Shown here in pieces: positions 38,501 to 54,000 of a stretch of DNA of 64,000 bases. The stretch covers positions 371,001-435,000 of the forward strand of contig JACCIC010000228.1 in NCBI GenBank assembly GCA_018907035.1. The letters run 5' to 3'. Below the pieces are notes generated by a model. The model had not been told where the DNA came from. It searched no databases and saw only the letters and a list, made by a program, of their open reading frames with translations. Made by a program: the position numbers and the translations under genes. Positions within the stretch are counted from its first letter, which is position 1. Each line of letters starts with the position of its first letter. Source of the DNA: Sycobia sp. Sy_11. Its lineage: Eukaryota > Arthropoda > Insecta > Hymenoptera > Epichrysomallidae.

Positions 38501-41500
38501 GAAGTCATTCATCGAAGAGGCAATAAAGACTGAAGGACAGTCATACCTCGATGAAAGAACGGAAGAGGTAGACAGTCACCCCTTGGATTTTATAAGGGAT
38601 AATTTTGTCATCCAGGAGAAGTTAGTTGCCTCGAGGCGACAACATGGGCCAGCTGAGGAGTATATAGTGGATACTGTGGTGAACATTACACATTGGAACC
38701 CACCTTCCAATGTGATGATACAACAACAGCCCCTCCTTCTATCATCTTAGCTCAATCTAGCGGAGATCCATCTGAAACATTGGCAAGGGAGGCGATGCAA
38801 CGGCAAGGAAAGGAAATGCAACGAATGCTTCAAGCATTAACAGTTGCTATCAATAGTGGGTCGAGTCTCGAAGTGGATGAGATGCATCTTAATTCACGTA
38901 ATGTGAATATTAAAGATACATTTACCATAAATAACTCGACCGATTCGGAATTTCCACGGAGAACCTTTCAGATAACCAGCCCAACCAACACTCCACGAGA
39001 ACATGTCGTTAGTGGGAGAAGGGGGAACACCTGAGGGATAGTAGAACCTCAAGGGCGGACACTAGCCGTAATGATTATATAGGTGATGCATTATCTGTGG
39101 TTGAAACTCCCTATGTAGGTGAGGTAGTCCAAAATGGTATGTTTTTGTTAAAGACGATGGAACGCATGCGATTGAAATATTCCTTGACCGGGTTGAGAAG
39201 CTGCGTAGTACCTCCAACCTCACTGAAGAGCAACTCTTACAGGCTGCACTAGAGCTGTACAAAGGTTTAGCCCATTATTAGCAAACAGAACCACTTGAAC
39301 CATGGTCATCCTTGTCGCACACAAACAACGCAGCTCTACGCTCTTACCGGTCCGTGTGGAAATCAAGAGCGTTGGCGAAGAGAAGCCATAGAGCGTATTC
39401 AAGTTCAGGATGAGACGATTCAAGAGTACTTTACGGCCTTCAACTGGATGCTCAATAAATTGATTCCGAACCTTTCAATAGAGGATAGGGTAGATGACCA
39501 GCTGGTGGAGGCTATAAAGAAAGCGTAGTATTACTTAGTAGTGGAGAAATCATATAAATCTCCACTTTCACCAGAGATAGTAATCTTGCCAGAAGTAGCG
39601 TACCATATACGCCAAGCGAAAGGAAACCCAAAAATAGCGGCTACTAAACCGTTCGACCAAGCAAGACCAAACTCACCACCACAGGTTACTTGAAAAGATG
39701 AGACGGTACAGACTATTTCTCGACTGGGAAAGTGTCTTAAACAGTTACGTGCGGATATTAGGACAGCTATAACTTCTGTATGCAACACAAAAGCCACTGA
39801 AGTCTGGAGGGATCCACTTTCACCAAGGAACCATCTTAAGAACCAAAACTGGTGGAGCAAGAAATCTCCACTTAGAAAGGTTCATCCTATGGTGGCTCGA
39901 CAGGACTCTACGAGTGAACCATCGGATAAGGATACAACTGGCACATCTAGGAAAGCTGATCCGCCGTTGAGGTGCTATAACTGCGGAATTCGGATACAGA
40001 TCAATCAATTGTCCGAAATGTTCGGAAAATGCCAGGTGCGTCGACAAATAGGGGTTCAGCCGTCCAGCGTCAAGAATATGACCCAGATTGAAAGTGTTCC
40101 ACAGACAGCAGGTTTCTTTAGCTTCCACAACCACTGAAAAGATAACTAAGGCAGTTTCATTTTCGTCATGAAATAGTAGAGGGATGAATCTAGGTCAGAT
40201 AGTAGCTAGACTAGAAGAAGCTCGTTCGTGGATTCCTATGCGTGTCGGAAAATTCCGTATTGAAAGATTATGGTATTATGATACCGGTGAATGACGCACA
40301 GTGATGGGCAGAATTGTTCTGTAAGTGGAATCACGATGTAGGACGAAAATTTCACCCTGTCTCTGGTGTTGGTGCCAGAGTTCCAAGAAATTCTCCATTT
40401 TATGTAATGGGTCATGTTACACTGCAACGTGTTAGTTGCAGTAATTCCATCTTTAGAAGATTAAGAAGTCAATTGTTATGTTGGAATCAACTTAGCTCGA
40501 GTTTTCGGTACAGTCCATGACGGATAATACGCTCTACGTAGGAACAGGTAAGAAGCGGGTCAGACTGGAGGTTGCGCCTGTGACGGTAAATGAAGTGCAA
40601 CGTTTAGCACCATTACGACTACCCGTACCAAAAAGTGTGGAGCGTCCTCTGGTGGTATCATAGAATGTTCGACCTTGCGAAAGGACGTCTTTAGCTTCTA
40701 TTGGACTCGCGGACATATTTCATCAGAACCAAGCAAGATTAAAAAAATTGCTTCATATGATCTTACCCGAAGGGAAAGCGATGCTGGGATGTACGACGTG
40801 GACCGAACATATTATCGATGTCGGTAATACTTGTCCCATACTTCAATATACGGTGATGCGATGCCGAGAACCACGAAACCTCTAGCAGCTGAGGCGGTTC
40901 CTCGGTAGGGGGTCATAATACAGAAAGAACTTAAGGAACTTTGCCACGATTGCTGAAGTATTCACGATTCGAACACGAAAAGACCGAAGATACGAGTGGC
41001 GTTAGGAACAGCAAGCAAGCTTCGAGAAAATGATCGCTATAGTCCCTGTCCTTCATCCATTGTTCCACCATTGTTCGAATCGCAATTCACGATTCATACT
41101 GATGCGAGTGACACTGGATGATGTAAATTCTTAGTGCAGAAGATTGATGGACAGGTACGTGTGCTGGAGTTTGCGAGTAGGACAATGCCTCAGACTGAAA
41201 AGAATTATTCAGTTAAGGGGAGCGAGAGAGTGCGTGGCAGTCATGTGAGCAGTGGATAAATTCCGAGCACATATAGAGGGACGCCACTTTCGTATCGTAC
41301 CGGATCATTCTAGTCTTCGCTGGGTCTGTACGATGCCGACACACATAGGACGTCTCGCACGATGAGCTCTTAAGTTGCAAGGGTATGATTTCGATAACGA
41401 GCATCGAAAAGGCGCATTAAACTACGTTTCGGATGGAAGAAGTAGACGAAATCAAGTGTGCTGTAGTAACTTAGGCTCAAGTTAACCAAAACATATGGTA

Positions 41501-44500
41501 TTTAAACTGGTTAAATAAAGATAAAAAAAGTCCGAACGACTATCCACAATGAAAGATAATTAGTTATTAAAGATAATTAGTTGGTGGGCAACTTTATTGC
41601 TACTGTTCAAATAAAATTTTAGAGGTTGTGGCAGACGCCTGGAATCGCTGTTTTTGTCTCTCGCGGTAGGGCCTGGTCAGTGGATGAGGAGCGCGCGTGG
41701 ATACCTAGGTCTGATAAATCGCTAGCAGACGAATCGTTCGATAAAGTAATCTATAAAAACTATTTTTCTTTCTATTTGAGGATGGATTCTACGCCGGAAA
41801 TGATCTTTGACATGATCGAAACATTAGCTGGAGTTGATATCGCAGTGGACTCCTATTGGCCGGATTTTGGCTCTACCACAAATGTTTATGGGTTTTTTCA
41901 GCTGTTTTAAGCCTACCGGTAACTAGATTGTTTTAGAGGTAGATCACATCCTGGCTGTCGCGCAATATTTATCATCTGTCCCTTTACCGGCTGCGGTGGA
42001 ATCTCCACCGATTCTTTCGCCAATGGCTGTCATTCTCGATCCAGTAGAAGTAGGAATGCCACAGCTACGGTTCTTGGGGTTTAACAGAATGTATTGCTAT
42101 CTGCGAGAATGGCACACTTCCAGGAGAAAACCAAATTGATGAAAAAGGCTTTCACCAAAGCCCGGGCTCTGGAACAAGAAGTTTTCCAGATCTGGTAGTC
42201 TAGAAGATTCGGCCGGTAGTCAGTCGATAATTTCGAAGAAAAGAGAATAGCTAGAAGTTCTCAACAATTACCGTTAAGAGCGGCAAAAACAAGAGCGGAA
42301 GGCACAGGCGGACCAGCTGTCTACGGCAATCAAAATATTCTAGTTGGCTGATGTGGCAGTTCGGCGGGCCAATGAGGCTATTGAAGAGCAGATGGTCGTA
42401 TTTGTAAGACCTACAGAAGAAAAATAAGGTGGTGAAAAAAATCCTACAGGCAAGCCCTCTACAGGTACGCATTGATGTTAGCACTCGTGCCAAAGAGGTG
42501 CAGTGAAGTTGCTCACAAGCTAGTCGACCCTCTTCTGCAGCAGATACGAAAAGAAGGTCGATCAGTCGAAGGAGCCATGAGTTCAGTCTTGCCAGGGTAC
42601 GTCTTCGATCCAGACGAACGAACGGAAACCCTGGCAACTTACATCGATCGAGAATCGATCGTAAAAAATCGGTTCAAGAGAGACTGAGGCCGCCTGGATT
42701 GGTTTGACCAGACCCAGCGCCTTCACAGAAGAAGGTGGAGCAACCAGTTCTAAATGCGCGGGGAACTGGAAAACCACAGTTCTGCTTTGTGTATGGAATT
42801 CCGGGGATAAGGAACTCCAGAACGTTTTCCATCGTGGGGGCACATAAGTACTGCAAAAAAGCTTTCTTTTTTTCTGAAAGAAGTAAGACCTTGCAGTAAG
42901 ACCTTACTGTATTTTCGTAAAGATTGGCGGTAGATTTATTCATTTCCCCTCACACCTATTTTTTACCTTTTTAGCATTAGGAGCTGCACAATGAAAATAT
43001 TCGCCAACATCGAGTTCCCGGTTTCCAGTAGGACTAGCAACGTCTGAAGGCTATAGTCACTCCCAAACTACAGCGAATATCAGGGAGTGGGGATAGATGA
43101 AAAAGGAGTTTTTGCCTTACCGCTGTGACAGATAGATATGTATTTACTTTTATTACCTTTGTTGTCATTAAAATTTTAATTATCACCTGGTATTATCAAG
43201 TTTAGTTATTTCACTACTAAACTTGTGATCTAACCACTGTATTTTATATTTTGGAAATATCGATAGCACGGAAGATAACGGGCCCGCAACGATTTTAAAT
43301 TTCAATATGACAGTCTTTTATTTTTATAATTTTTTGATCGATCATAAAGTTATAAAGTTTACTGGCACCGGCTAGTTACTATATGTGTATGCTACGGGTA
43401 ATAATAACACAACGTGATTTAATTCCGATACCGAATAGTTCCTAACGGTTTCGCTTAATTTATATTGCATGTGTGCATGAAGCTTGGCTCGAGTGGTAAC
43501 CACACGTGTACAAGTTAATATATATTAAATAGCTTGTGCGCATCTGCGCTACTGCGCATGTTATTCATGCTCACAAGCAGACTGAGTCGAAGTTTGTGAA
43601 TTAGCTATCACCATATATATTTTTTATATCTACCGAGTGATCAATTTATTCATATAGATTCTTTGCGATAATTTTATGTATCATTTTGAATATTTATTCT
43701 ACGATTCAGTAAAAGAAATATCAGATAGCGGGTCCACACTAGCTAAATAAATCAAAATAGTTATATTGATAATAGATATATTTCATATTTGAATATAATA
43801 TTTTTAAAATATTAAATAATTATTTATTGTTTGTACAATTATAAATATTTATTTATTTAATAATAATTCGTACCAGAATACTTTCCTCATTCCCTATATC
43901 AAAATATAATAAAATTATTAATATTTAAAGTGATATTCGGACCCTGTCGGTTCCGCAGTACTGGCTTATTTTCCGGTCCTCGGTGAAAACTCTGTATTGT
44001 AGTAGATATTGAAAATATTGTTATTGTGGCGAAACGAGAACACGTGAAATAAATGTAAAGTATGATTTAAAGATTAATCGGAGTTGTACTCATTTCCATC
44101 CCCGTGCTCCCCCGTTTCAGATCCAGCGCCACCGGCATGCTGACAAAACTTTGCATATTCACGCATAAGTAAATACTAACCCGTACTAAAGTACGAGGTT
44201 ATTAATGGTGCCCAACGTGGGGCGCCTTTCTTTACGTTCGCAACGACGTAAAACTACGGTGAACGTAGAAAACAACATCATCTGCGACCATCCAGGAAAA
44301 CGTAAAACTACCAAAAACGCAGAGAGTAACATTATCTGCGACCGTCCGGAACGACGTAAAACTACGACAACACCAAATAGATACAAGCTCAGACTATTGA
44401 ATCTTAATGTCTAAATGAAATAAATATGAAACAGTGTGGACTAGACTATAAATTTATTTAAAAAAGAAACAAAATGTTATATACAATTTTACACAGGTTT

Positions 44501-47500
44501 ACGCAACTCTAATAACAGTCGTTTTAGATTTACACAACTTTTATCAGAATCGTTTTGCACATTATGCGCACCCGAATGTTGCTCAAACTAAACTAACCAC
44601 TCCGCAGGAGCCACAGGTAACACACTGACAGCAAAAAGACATTATCCTCGTGCACGTACCTTCCTGTTAGGAGTTCGTACACGTACGTACTTACAACCTG
44701 TACTACGCCGTCCAGACAGAATATAATACAATTTGATCTTATGCGCCTAATTATCTGCTGGGTTTGGGGAAAATCTCAGGGTTTCCCCGCATTCAATTTC
44801 AAACATTTAAATTATATATAATATTGTTCTATAAATACAAATGATATTACATAGTTAACACTCCCACTGAATTTGAAATGTTCCGAATGTTAAGTTGTTC
44901 ACGCAGAATACAAAATTGTTGTTTCGCAATCGGTTTCGTAAACAAGTCGACTTGATGTTCTTTGGATTGAATATATTTTATTTCAATTTCATTTTTAGTA
45001 ATTATATCACGAACAAAATAATATTGGACGTCAATATGCTTTGACCTTTTATGAAATTCAGGATTTTAAGCTAATTTAATTGCGGATTGGTTATGTACAA
45101 AAATTGGAACTTTTCCGCAGTCGATGTTTAAATCCGATAACATTTGACCGAGCCATAGTGCTTCCTTAACACCGTTTGGAGATATACTCAGCCTCGGCGG
45201 TGGACAACGGTTTACGTTAATTATATATAATATTATTGTATAAATACAAATGTATTACATAATTAACACAGACGTCCACATAGAACTGAATCTACGGAAG
45301 ACGCACAAGAATGTAAAGTATCGAACGAACGAAAAGTACCGCAACAACATCACCGAATGAAGGGGAGGCAAATGAACTAACGGATGGCCATTGCCCGCAA
45401 AGACAGGAAACTAAAAAGAGACAGGAAACAGGTTGAATATACAATTCATTTTGTGGGTTACAAGGCCGACAGCGACACGTCGCACAGGACAGGAACGCTC
45501 GAAGCGTCTCGCAGACGCATAGTGGTCCGGGGACGCATAGTGGTACAGATCGGGGTGTTAAATCCAATTAATCAACCTCTTACTGTACCAGGTCCAAGAT
45601 TCCATAGGAAGAAATAACCCAAACGACCAGCAAAAGTCGGAAGACCAGAATCCATTACGTACGTCAGTACTCCGGAGGATGGCGACGTACGCGCGTACCG
45701 CATTGATCGTTGCGCATTTATGCGTTCTGTCGGCACTCAGAAGTCCAGTAGACGAAGCAAGCACCAGAAATCCCCGGGAAACGAAGACGAGGATGCACAA
45801 GGTAAAATGATAATCCCTACAATATTTAAAGAAGATAGCTGTTCCTATGAGGAAGGTGCGTGTACCGGTAAAGAGTCCCAAACCCCCTACTGCGCCCAGC
45901 AATGTCGACCCCTTACCGCAGTGACGGTTTCAGATTCGAACACGGGAAAGGTTTCAATCCCTTTGCTACAACTCAAACCACTAGCACCGCCCCCAGCCTT
46001 TACGAACCTGTTGTCCAACACATGGCGTCGCAGAATTCCGCCACGGAATCCCCAGGTATCCCAGCGCCGATAGCATTAGCGGTCACGCCCCCCGAAAATT
46101 TCAGATCCCCCAAGCACCCACATCCATCTTATCCTGCTAGGCTCCTCACTAAACAGCAGGCCGAGATACCGAATGGTTGTTAGAATTGCGGTAACAGCAA
46201 TCATCGGTATTCCAGCTGCCTACAGCGACGAAGCAGCAAATTCTTTAACCGCTGTGGCAGTCGGACAAGGGATGTACACTCATATACACACGTGTACATT
46301 CTATGCCGTGATGCCGTCCGCTGCCACCTCGTCTCGGAAGGGGGAGGGGTAGGCGACAGCACAGAGCAGTCGCCACGTGAAGGTGAAAAGACGACGCGGC
46401 AGACGTCCAGTACTGCGGCAGATGAAGACAAGGCACGGGAGTCGACCGAGCCGAATCATGCACAAGAAGAGCCCCCGTCAGTCGCGCCAATTAAAGCACA
46501 GGAGACTGTTGGACAAACCTTGCAGAAAGTCGCAGGAGTGTTCGGCCGAAACGCACAATCGGTGATGATCATCATGCCGGGTGAGTCCGTCTACATAACG
46601 AAGTAGATCGCCCCATAATATCGTTGAGCCTCCCAATCCAGCATATACCGCAGTTAAGCCTCCTGTCCTTTAGACCGCGTTACCAGTAAAGTTAGTGCAT
46701 CCTTCAGGAATCACAATGGCGACGAAACAGGTCATATACGGGAAACCGCGACGAATAGAAAAAATGAGCACACGCGAGCGCGGCAATACAGCGGTGGCGC
46801 AGGTTTGACGACGAATAGTAGCATCAGAGAAACAGAGCATACATTGGCTCCTTACAAATGGAACGCTACTTGCCTGGTCTCCCAACGCTGCCCCACCAAC
46901 AGCTGAGAGGTTAAACTAAAAAGATCAGTCTCATCAAAAAATCAACCTCATTTTCAGGCAACCCCATCGTAAAAAGGACCAGCGCAGCGCGAGTCCTCCG
47001 TTGCTCCAGAAGAGTGCCAGCAAGAATAGACAATATAATCACAGAGGGCTCAAACAAGAATCAAGCCCCACACAAAAAAAAATATTATGTATAAGTTTAG
47101 ATTTATCGCCGATGTGGAGGGTTAGTTTAGGTGAGACTATAATAGTTCACGCCGCACAAATGATGCCGCAATACTATCGACATAATAACCATTTATTGTT
47201 TCTCTTATACCTTAGTTGTAGTTTATAGTATCTCCTTTAAGCACACAGGAATGTTAACACTTAGTTGATATATTTTACTTTTATTGTTTATTTACCTTTC
47301 ACTGATCTCTATTACAATTACCGTACGCAGTGTAATAATTATTTCGTTTATATCATGTTTTTTTTCATTAAAGCACTGCATAGTTTGTATTTTATTTTCC
47401 TGCAGCGGCACCAACAATATAAATGGCACTTCTGATTTTTGTAATTAGAATAAGAATCACGTAGCATTATATAGGAGCATTACCGAGAGACGACGACCCT

Positions 47501-48096
47501 CAGAGAGCACCGACGGACATATGCAAATTAAAGTTTATTTTCTTTTTCTCCATTTGAAACCATTTAAGTATTTAGTTTGAGCGATTCTGATTCCAAATAA
47601 CCTTTACCATCCCCAACGAGAACCTCACCGTACGATCCGATGCAACAACGCATGAAAAAACTCCAGCGAAGCAATGCGCCTCACACATGGGTTTGAAAGT
47701 GGAAGTCGTTGAGCGGCCAAGTTGCCGTTCGCGGCGAAAACCGAGTGTTCGCGCGTGACAGCGAAAATGCGCGAAGCGCCAGCCGCAAGAGTGAGGGACC
47801 CTCGCGAATAAAGGGGAAACGAGAAGAAATTCTTCTCCGCTCAGCTATCGAAGGTTGTGGTCGTAACGAGAGAGATCTCTACCCAGTCTATCGCCTCTAC
47901 CTCGAGCCCGATTCATCACCGGTATACATCAAATTCCCGGTGATCCGGCCGGCGCCTCACGCTATCTCAGCGAGCCCTGTAGTTGGGCGTCCGTCGTATG
48001 ATCGTATATACAACCCCCGTTGTTCCCCGTTTCAGCTCCAGCGTCGGTCGTCGGCATGCTCACAGAACGTATTAACCCGTACTAAAGTACGAGGTT

Positions 48097-48165
<69 letters not shown>

Positions 48166-51019
48166 GGAATGAGTGAGGGAAATTTTGAATAGTAAAATAA
48201 AATTCTAGTTTCACGACGAAGATTCACAGCTTGTCTCGGCATAAAAACCCTCACCGAATTGAGGGAAAAGCCGGGACAACAGTATGTTTATTATAGTATA
48301 ATATATTACAGGCTTTGCTGGAAACTATTTCTACAATTAAAAGTAGTAACGACGCAATTATCGGACGGTGAATAATACTAACTCATAATACATGTACTTA
48401 AACTAAAGGCGCAATACGTAGACTAAAATTTTTTTACAATATACTTAAACTGAGCGTCTACATACAGTGATTGCGATCTCGCTAAACTGGGACCTGACGG
48501 CCGCATAATTCTATTACAATTGGAAAACGCCGTACCAGTCGTACTACACATGAACGATGGGAGCGGAGAGAAATTTACAAAATGTCATAAAATGCCATAA
48601 AAGGCCCCAACGTGTCCGGGTAGATCCACGCTTGCTGTACCGAGCGAATTCAAACAACTCACCATAATCTCTCGCCCCGAAACGGATCACGTCGAATCCT
48701 CGACCGTGACTGTTGCTTCGAATAACCAAGATTTTTCCTCGAGGACACACACACACATATGCACACACACTTCACATACACACACTTATCAGATTTTTAC
48801 ACTTATTAATACTATACACTTATCAAATATATACACAAAACTATTCGCTATGTAAACGCTAGAAAAATCCAATTGCACTCTGATTGATTTCTACGCGAAA
48901 ACTAAGACACTCAAGATCTTTACTTTACGCTACCCGTAGCGAACTAAACTGCCGAAAATTGTGCTCAGAAATCAGCCCCTATCATCTGTTTTTTCGCGCA
49001 TCTTTTCGGCCCTAATATAATATTTTCTTTCTTTTATGAAGTCTAACTTACAGTCACTCGCTCTCGTTCTGTCTCTCTCTCCCTCTCTTTTTCTCGCTCT
49101 CTCTCACCCTGGCTCTGACACGTACATTTTCACTCGCTATTTCTTTCTATACACCTTGAAGTTCAGATACCTCGGACCTAAGGTCCTGCGCAGTCTTGAA
49201 TAGGGTGCTCCGCCCCTCTCAACTGTATGAACATATCTGCTTTCTAATCCATCGAACATAGCGATCTCGTCGTTCTATTTATTAACGGCAAGGAAAGTAT
49301 ACTACGAACATTCTCAATACTATAAAGTAGTCTCTTTTATTTTTACGATTAAAAAAACGCGAACATTATTAATAAAGTATCTAATTCAATTGAATTAAAA
49401 TTTTTATAAAGTAAATTGCCAAGGGTAAAACTGAGGGCCATGTAGAAAGAATATTATCATATTAAGAAAATATTTGAAGACAAAGAATATAGAGGTACTA
49501 GTAAATAAAAAGGAAATTTATAATAATTCTTCAATTATTTATAAATTAAAATAATGTTGTTCATTGCTCCCGACCAAGGTAAGTCGATCCTTAGCGACGG
49601 TAAGTATTTAAAATATTATTTTCTAAATCTGTAGTATCTATAGCACGTCATTTTCTTCTGACTTTGGAGCACATTTTTTCCATTGTGATGATTTGTCTAT
49701 TAAAGTCAAGTGTATGTAATATGTATTTTTCTAGCTTATGCTTTTCTATACAATAATCAGGATTATTTTCCGGATCTGCTTCGGATTTTTTATATTACAC
49801 AGCTATACGGGTTGAAGAAACTGTGTGTCGGCGAGAACATTATCGTTGCCTGGTGGATACTTAATTTCGAAGTGATATTGTCTACGTTCGAGTGTCTAAG
49901 CCCATCTAGCTAAACGTGGGACGAGTTTCCTATTATGTGTAACCATTTGAAAGACTGATGATCGGTTAGCATACTAAAATGGTAACCTTGAAGATAAGAA
50001 GTTTTTGAACTTCCAGATGCCCCATTTCATGGTTAGACACTCAAATTCCGTTGCAGAATAATTTTTTTCTGCAGTACGACTAGCATAAGCAATAATACGT
50101 TCAGTTTCTTCATATGGTAGCGTGAAAACGGCTCCTAGTCCTTTAGTGTTAGCATTGTTTTTCAGTATAAATGGCTTCTCTCAGTCTGGACAGACAATGG
50201 ACAAGAATTGACTCACTTTAAGAATAAACTCATGTTAAATCATACAATCAGAGTCTAGTAAACGTCATTGGCTTTTTATATACCTTGTTCTACACACTCA
50301 ATTCTTGTCCATGCGATTAAAGTGGCTGTAAGAAGATTTATGCCCACCTACCTAGTCGGGACATTAACATATCTATTAGTCAGGATTCTATGTTAGTAAA
50401 GGATAACCTGACTGCCCCCACCACTTTAAATTTAGGATTACCTTGTTCGACGTTTCGAACCGCTACGGTTCATCCTCTGGAACTTAAGAGTTAAGCTTAT
50501 TTTATTTTTATTTTTAATTTTCTGATATAATTTATTGTAGTAATAAGTATTATTTCAGATTCTATGGAGGTGAACATAAACAAGGACAGTCTGACTGTCA
50601 TTATTTTAACTAATATGTGCTTTTATAGACACTGTAAGACCGATAAAAATATTTATTGATTTAATTCAATACATTCGACATAAGTATAATTATTAATTAA
50701 ATTTTTTTTTATATTAAAATTTGTTTTATAAATTGATTCTATTTTCATATAGATCCCGTTAATAACCATCGGTTTCCCTCCTTTTTTAAAGAACTTTATT
50801 TATTAATATATTCGACTTAAGAAAAACGAATATAGGGATAAAGGTAAGTTTGTGGTAGATTTCAAAGGGCCTTACCGTCTAAAAAAGTGTAAATTAACCT
50901 AACCCGTTGATGAAGCCTTCTCTTCTGTTAACGGGGACTCAATACCTGTTGGATATTTAATTCATAAAACAATTAATCTCAGGGGAGTATGCCATGGAGT
51001 GCCTATGGATCTCGTCACT

Positions 51020-51058
<39 letters not shown>

Positions 51059-54000
51059 CACGCGACCGCATCCGAAATGCGCCTCGTAAGCCGCGGCGCG
51101 TGCATGTAAACACCGCGCGACCCCAATGCGCCGACCGGCCGCGCGAGAAGAGCGGGGAGAGGGGGGAGCGAAGATTCGTCGCTGAGAGGAGCGAAGAACA
51201 GTTGGTCTCGTGCGATAATAAGCTAACCACGTGCGTCCCAGCCGCGTAAAAAAAGCGATTCTTATACAGGCGGTTCGGACGGTTCTCGGAGGAGAAGAGA
51301 CAAAGGCAGAAGACGGAAGAAACTATGCGACAGATTCTGCGCCATCTGCAGCGGCGCATCTCGAGTCCACGAAGGAGAGGAGTGCGCGAGACCGAGCGGA
51401 GTGCCTGCGGGATTCGACGATAGCTGGTGTCGCCGAGATCGTGAAGGAGGCCCTGCAACACCCGCCGTCGCCGAGCGCCTGCCGCGTTAGTGCACGCGTC
51501 CATATCTTATCTGTGCAGACGGTGTAGGCGGATCGCTGCCGTCTGCTGCCCGCGTGTGTTCGCGTGTGCCGCCCTGTGCCTACGTCTGTACTCGTGGGGG
51601 ACGCCTGGCCGTGGGTACGAAAAGGTTAGTCCACACGAGCGCGCACTTGCGGGGCGCTCCGCCGGCGAGCGATCGAGAGCGAGAGTGAATGAGAGAGCGT
51701 GCGCGCATATTGCGGCCTGCAGGATTTCGCGGTCGTTACTGGAAGCGCGCGAGTCTTCCGTCTCTTACTTTGTGATCCGGTAGTTTGTCGCGCTGGAAAT
51801 AAACTTTATAACTTAAAAGCACGTTCGCGTTTATTTCTTTGTTCTTCGTCGCTGTCTATCTCCACTTTCCCTGTTTTTCCCACATCACGTTAATATTGCG
51901 CATAGGATACACCCGCCTCCGCGGGCACGGCGAAGTTTTTCCGCCGTGTGATCTGAGCTGGCCGCGGACCTCCTTGGGGAAGGAGCCGCCTTGCTGCGGA
52001 CGTGGTGCTTGTTGCCAGAGCATCGCGAACGAGACACGTACGTTACTCAACTAACTACGCAACAGGCGCAGTTACCAGCAAAGTCTGGTAACGGAAGCGA
52101 ATCATCGCACGCAGGGCGCAGACAAGCCCGTGTGCGACTATTTAACATGTCTGCTTACCATCTTCAGAAAACAAATACCGCAGCCGAGTGAGCAGCATCA
52201 AGTCAAGCTGCTTCAAGGACGGATCCGACGGAATGAAATTCATTCGGTGGAAGAATTTATCGATGTCGCTATACTAACCGAGGCTGAAGATCTTTTAAGC
52301 CGTCTCCACCGTTGGAACATTCTTTCGTTCCAGAAGCTTCCAGGAACTGCTACGTGAAGAAATTGGTACATGAAGAAATTGGTACCTGAAGCGACCACGG
52401 AAAGCTGCGAAAACGCGAGGAACGAGCAAACCCGCCAACGAAAAGACAAACGCGGCGTCTGTCAGCGTCGCAGCAGTCGAAGTTCTCCCAGCTGCAAAGA
52501 ATGCTAGCGAGCCGATATACAAGGAGCTACTCGACGAAATACATAAAAAAGGAGAGTGTTTCGATCGAATGGGCACGCCTCTGGCGGGAGCAATTCCTCG
52601 CTCCCCGCGGCAAACCAGAGGCAGAAGAACGTCCCAACAAACAGTAGGAAGAGCGGAGGTTGTCCAAAAATATCACCGCAGCGCGCGAGCTCACACCGCT
52701 TGAAAATTGAGGCAAATTCTCGTCGCTCGCCGCCTCGAGGATACGAGAGCGGCAACGAACGGCGACGAGATCGAGGACCAGAAAGGAACGGTCGATCGTC
52801 CTTTCGACAATGGTCACCAAGATCGAGCGATTCTGAACCCGGCGCCAAGCAGAAGGCGCCGAGAGCCGACTTGAAGTGCTGGGACTGAGGCTTCCCCCGG
52901 TACACGTCTCGTACGTGCCCGAAATGTTCGGGAAACGAGACGGCGCGCGCGTAAAACAGGCCTCTCAACCGCGGCAAGAAGAAAGCAAACCGCAGGAAGC
53001 GGAAACGCAACCGTCCAGATCAAGCGAAACGCGAGACACCGCGGCACTTAACACGAGTGCTAGCGAGGCGACACGCGCCGCTCAAATCGACGAACCACCG
53101 GAAGGATCAAGATGGTGGCTACAAGTGTGCGTGAGTGGATACAGGCTCCACGCGCTGTTAGATCCGGGCGCCGACATGGGTCGAGCACGACATAAACGTT
53201 GGCTTAGCTCGAATACTTACGAGTTGCTCGGCCCTGCTGGCGAGGTCGAGAAGCCAATCCACGTCGAGTACTTGAAAAAATACTTTCAAACTGAAGAATG
53301 CCGTGACGAGGGCGTAGAAGCTCAGCCACTGATGACGACGTAGGGAATGAGGCGATGGGCGACTCGCCTCGCATGCGAAGCGAGCGACAAAGTCCTCGGC
53401 TCGTCGAGGCAAATGTAATGCGCACCCGATCTGCGTCCCCTGCGACGAAACGCGGTCGACCGCTAAAAACTGCAACAGTGGTGCGCCGGGCCACTGAGCG
53501 TGCGAGCGAAGGAGCGGACGATGTAACTGGGCCAAAGCGTAACCCAGGGCGTCTGAAGGGATCGGCCAGCAAGCGTATGGTTGTGAAGCGAACCCCAACC
53601 GCGAGCGTAAGGCCACGGCGACTGCCGGCGCGAAAAATGCCTTAACGATGGCTTTGAGAAAATGTATTTCGTTAGCGCCGCGATTTTGTAGCAGAGCTGC
53701 CCACCAAGGTAACCAGCGTCTGGATGGGGGGTGTCACGAGGCCACATCCGAAATGCACCTCGAAATCCGCGGCGCGTGTATGTAAACACCGCGCGACTTC
53801 AACGCGCGTAATGATTTAAATAATAACTTGCTTGAAAAAGTTATTGATAAACTTCGTACTTATTCTAATAAAGAAAATAACTCTTTCAGAAAATATAGAC
53901 TTAAGAATGATATGCGCTTTGATATATTTGATTATCTTAACTCGGAATTACGTGTTAAAAGGTTCAATCACGTTCTGACGATAGGTGAGAACGATGTCGT

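Noticed and set aside
48072..48254. Frames ending in IYIYIY repeats at 48 kb and 51 kb
   Set aside because: Translation of (TA)n microsatellites at LTR borders.
52504..53616. Several long overlapping frames on the minus strand at 51-54 kb
   Set aside because: They mirror the GC-rich plus-strand gypsy frames, which carry the recognisable knuckle, protease and integrase words.
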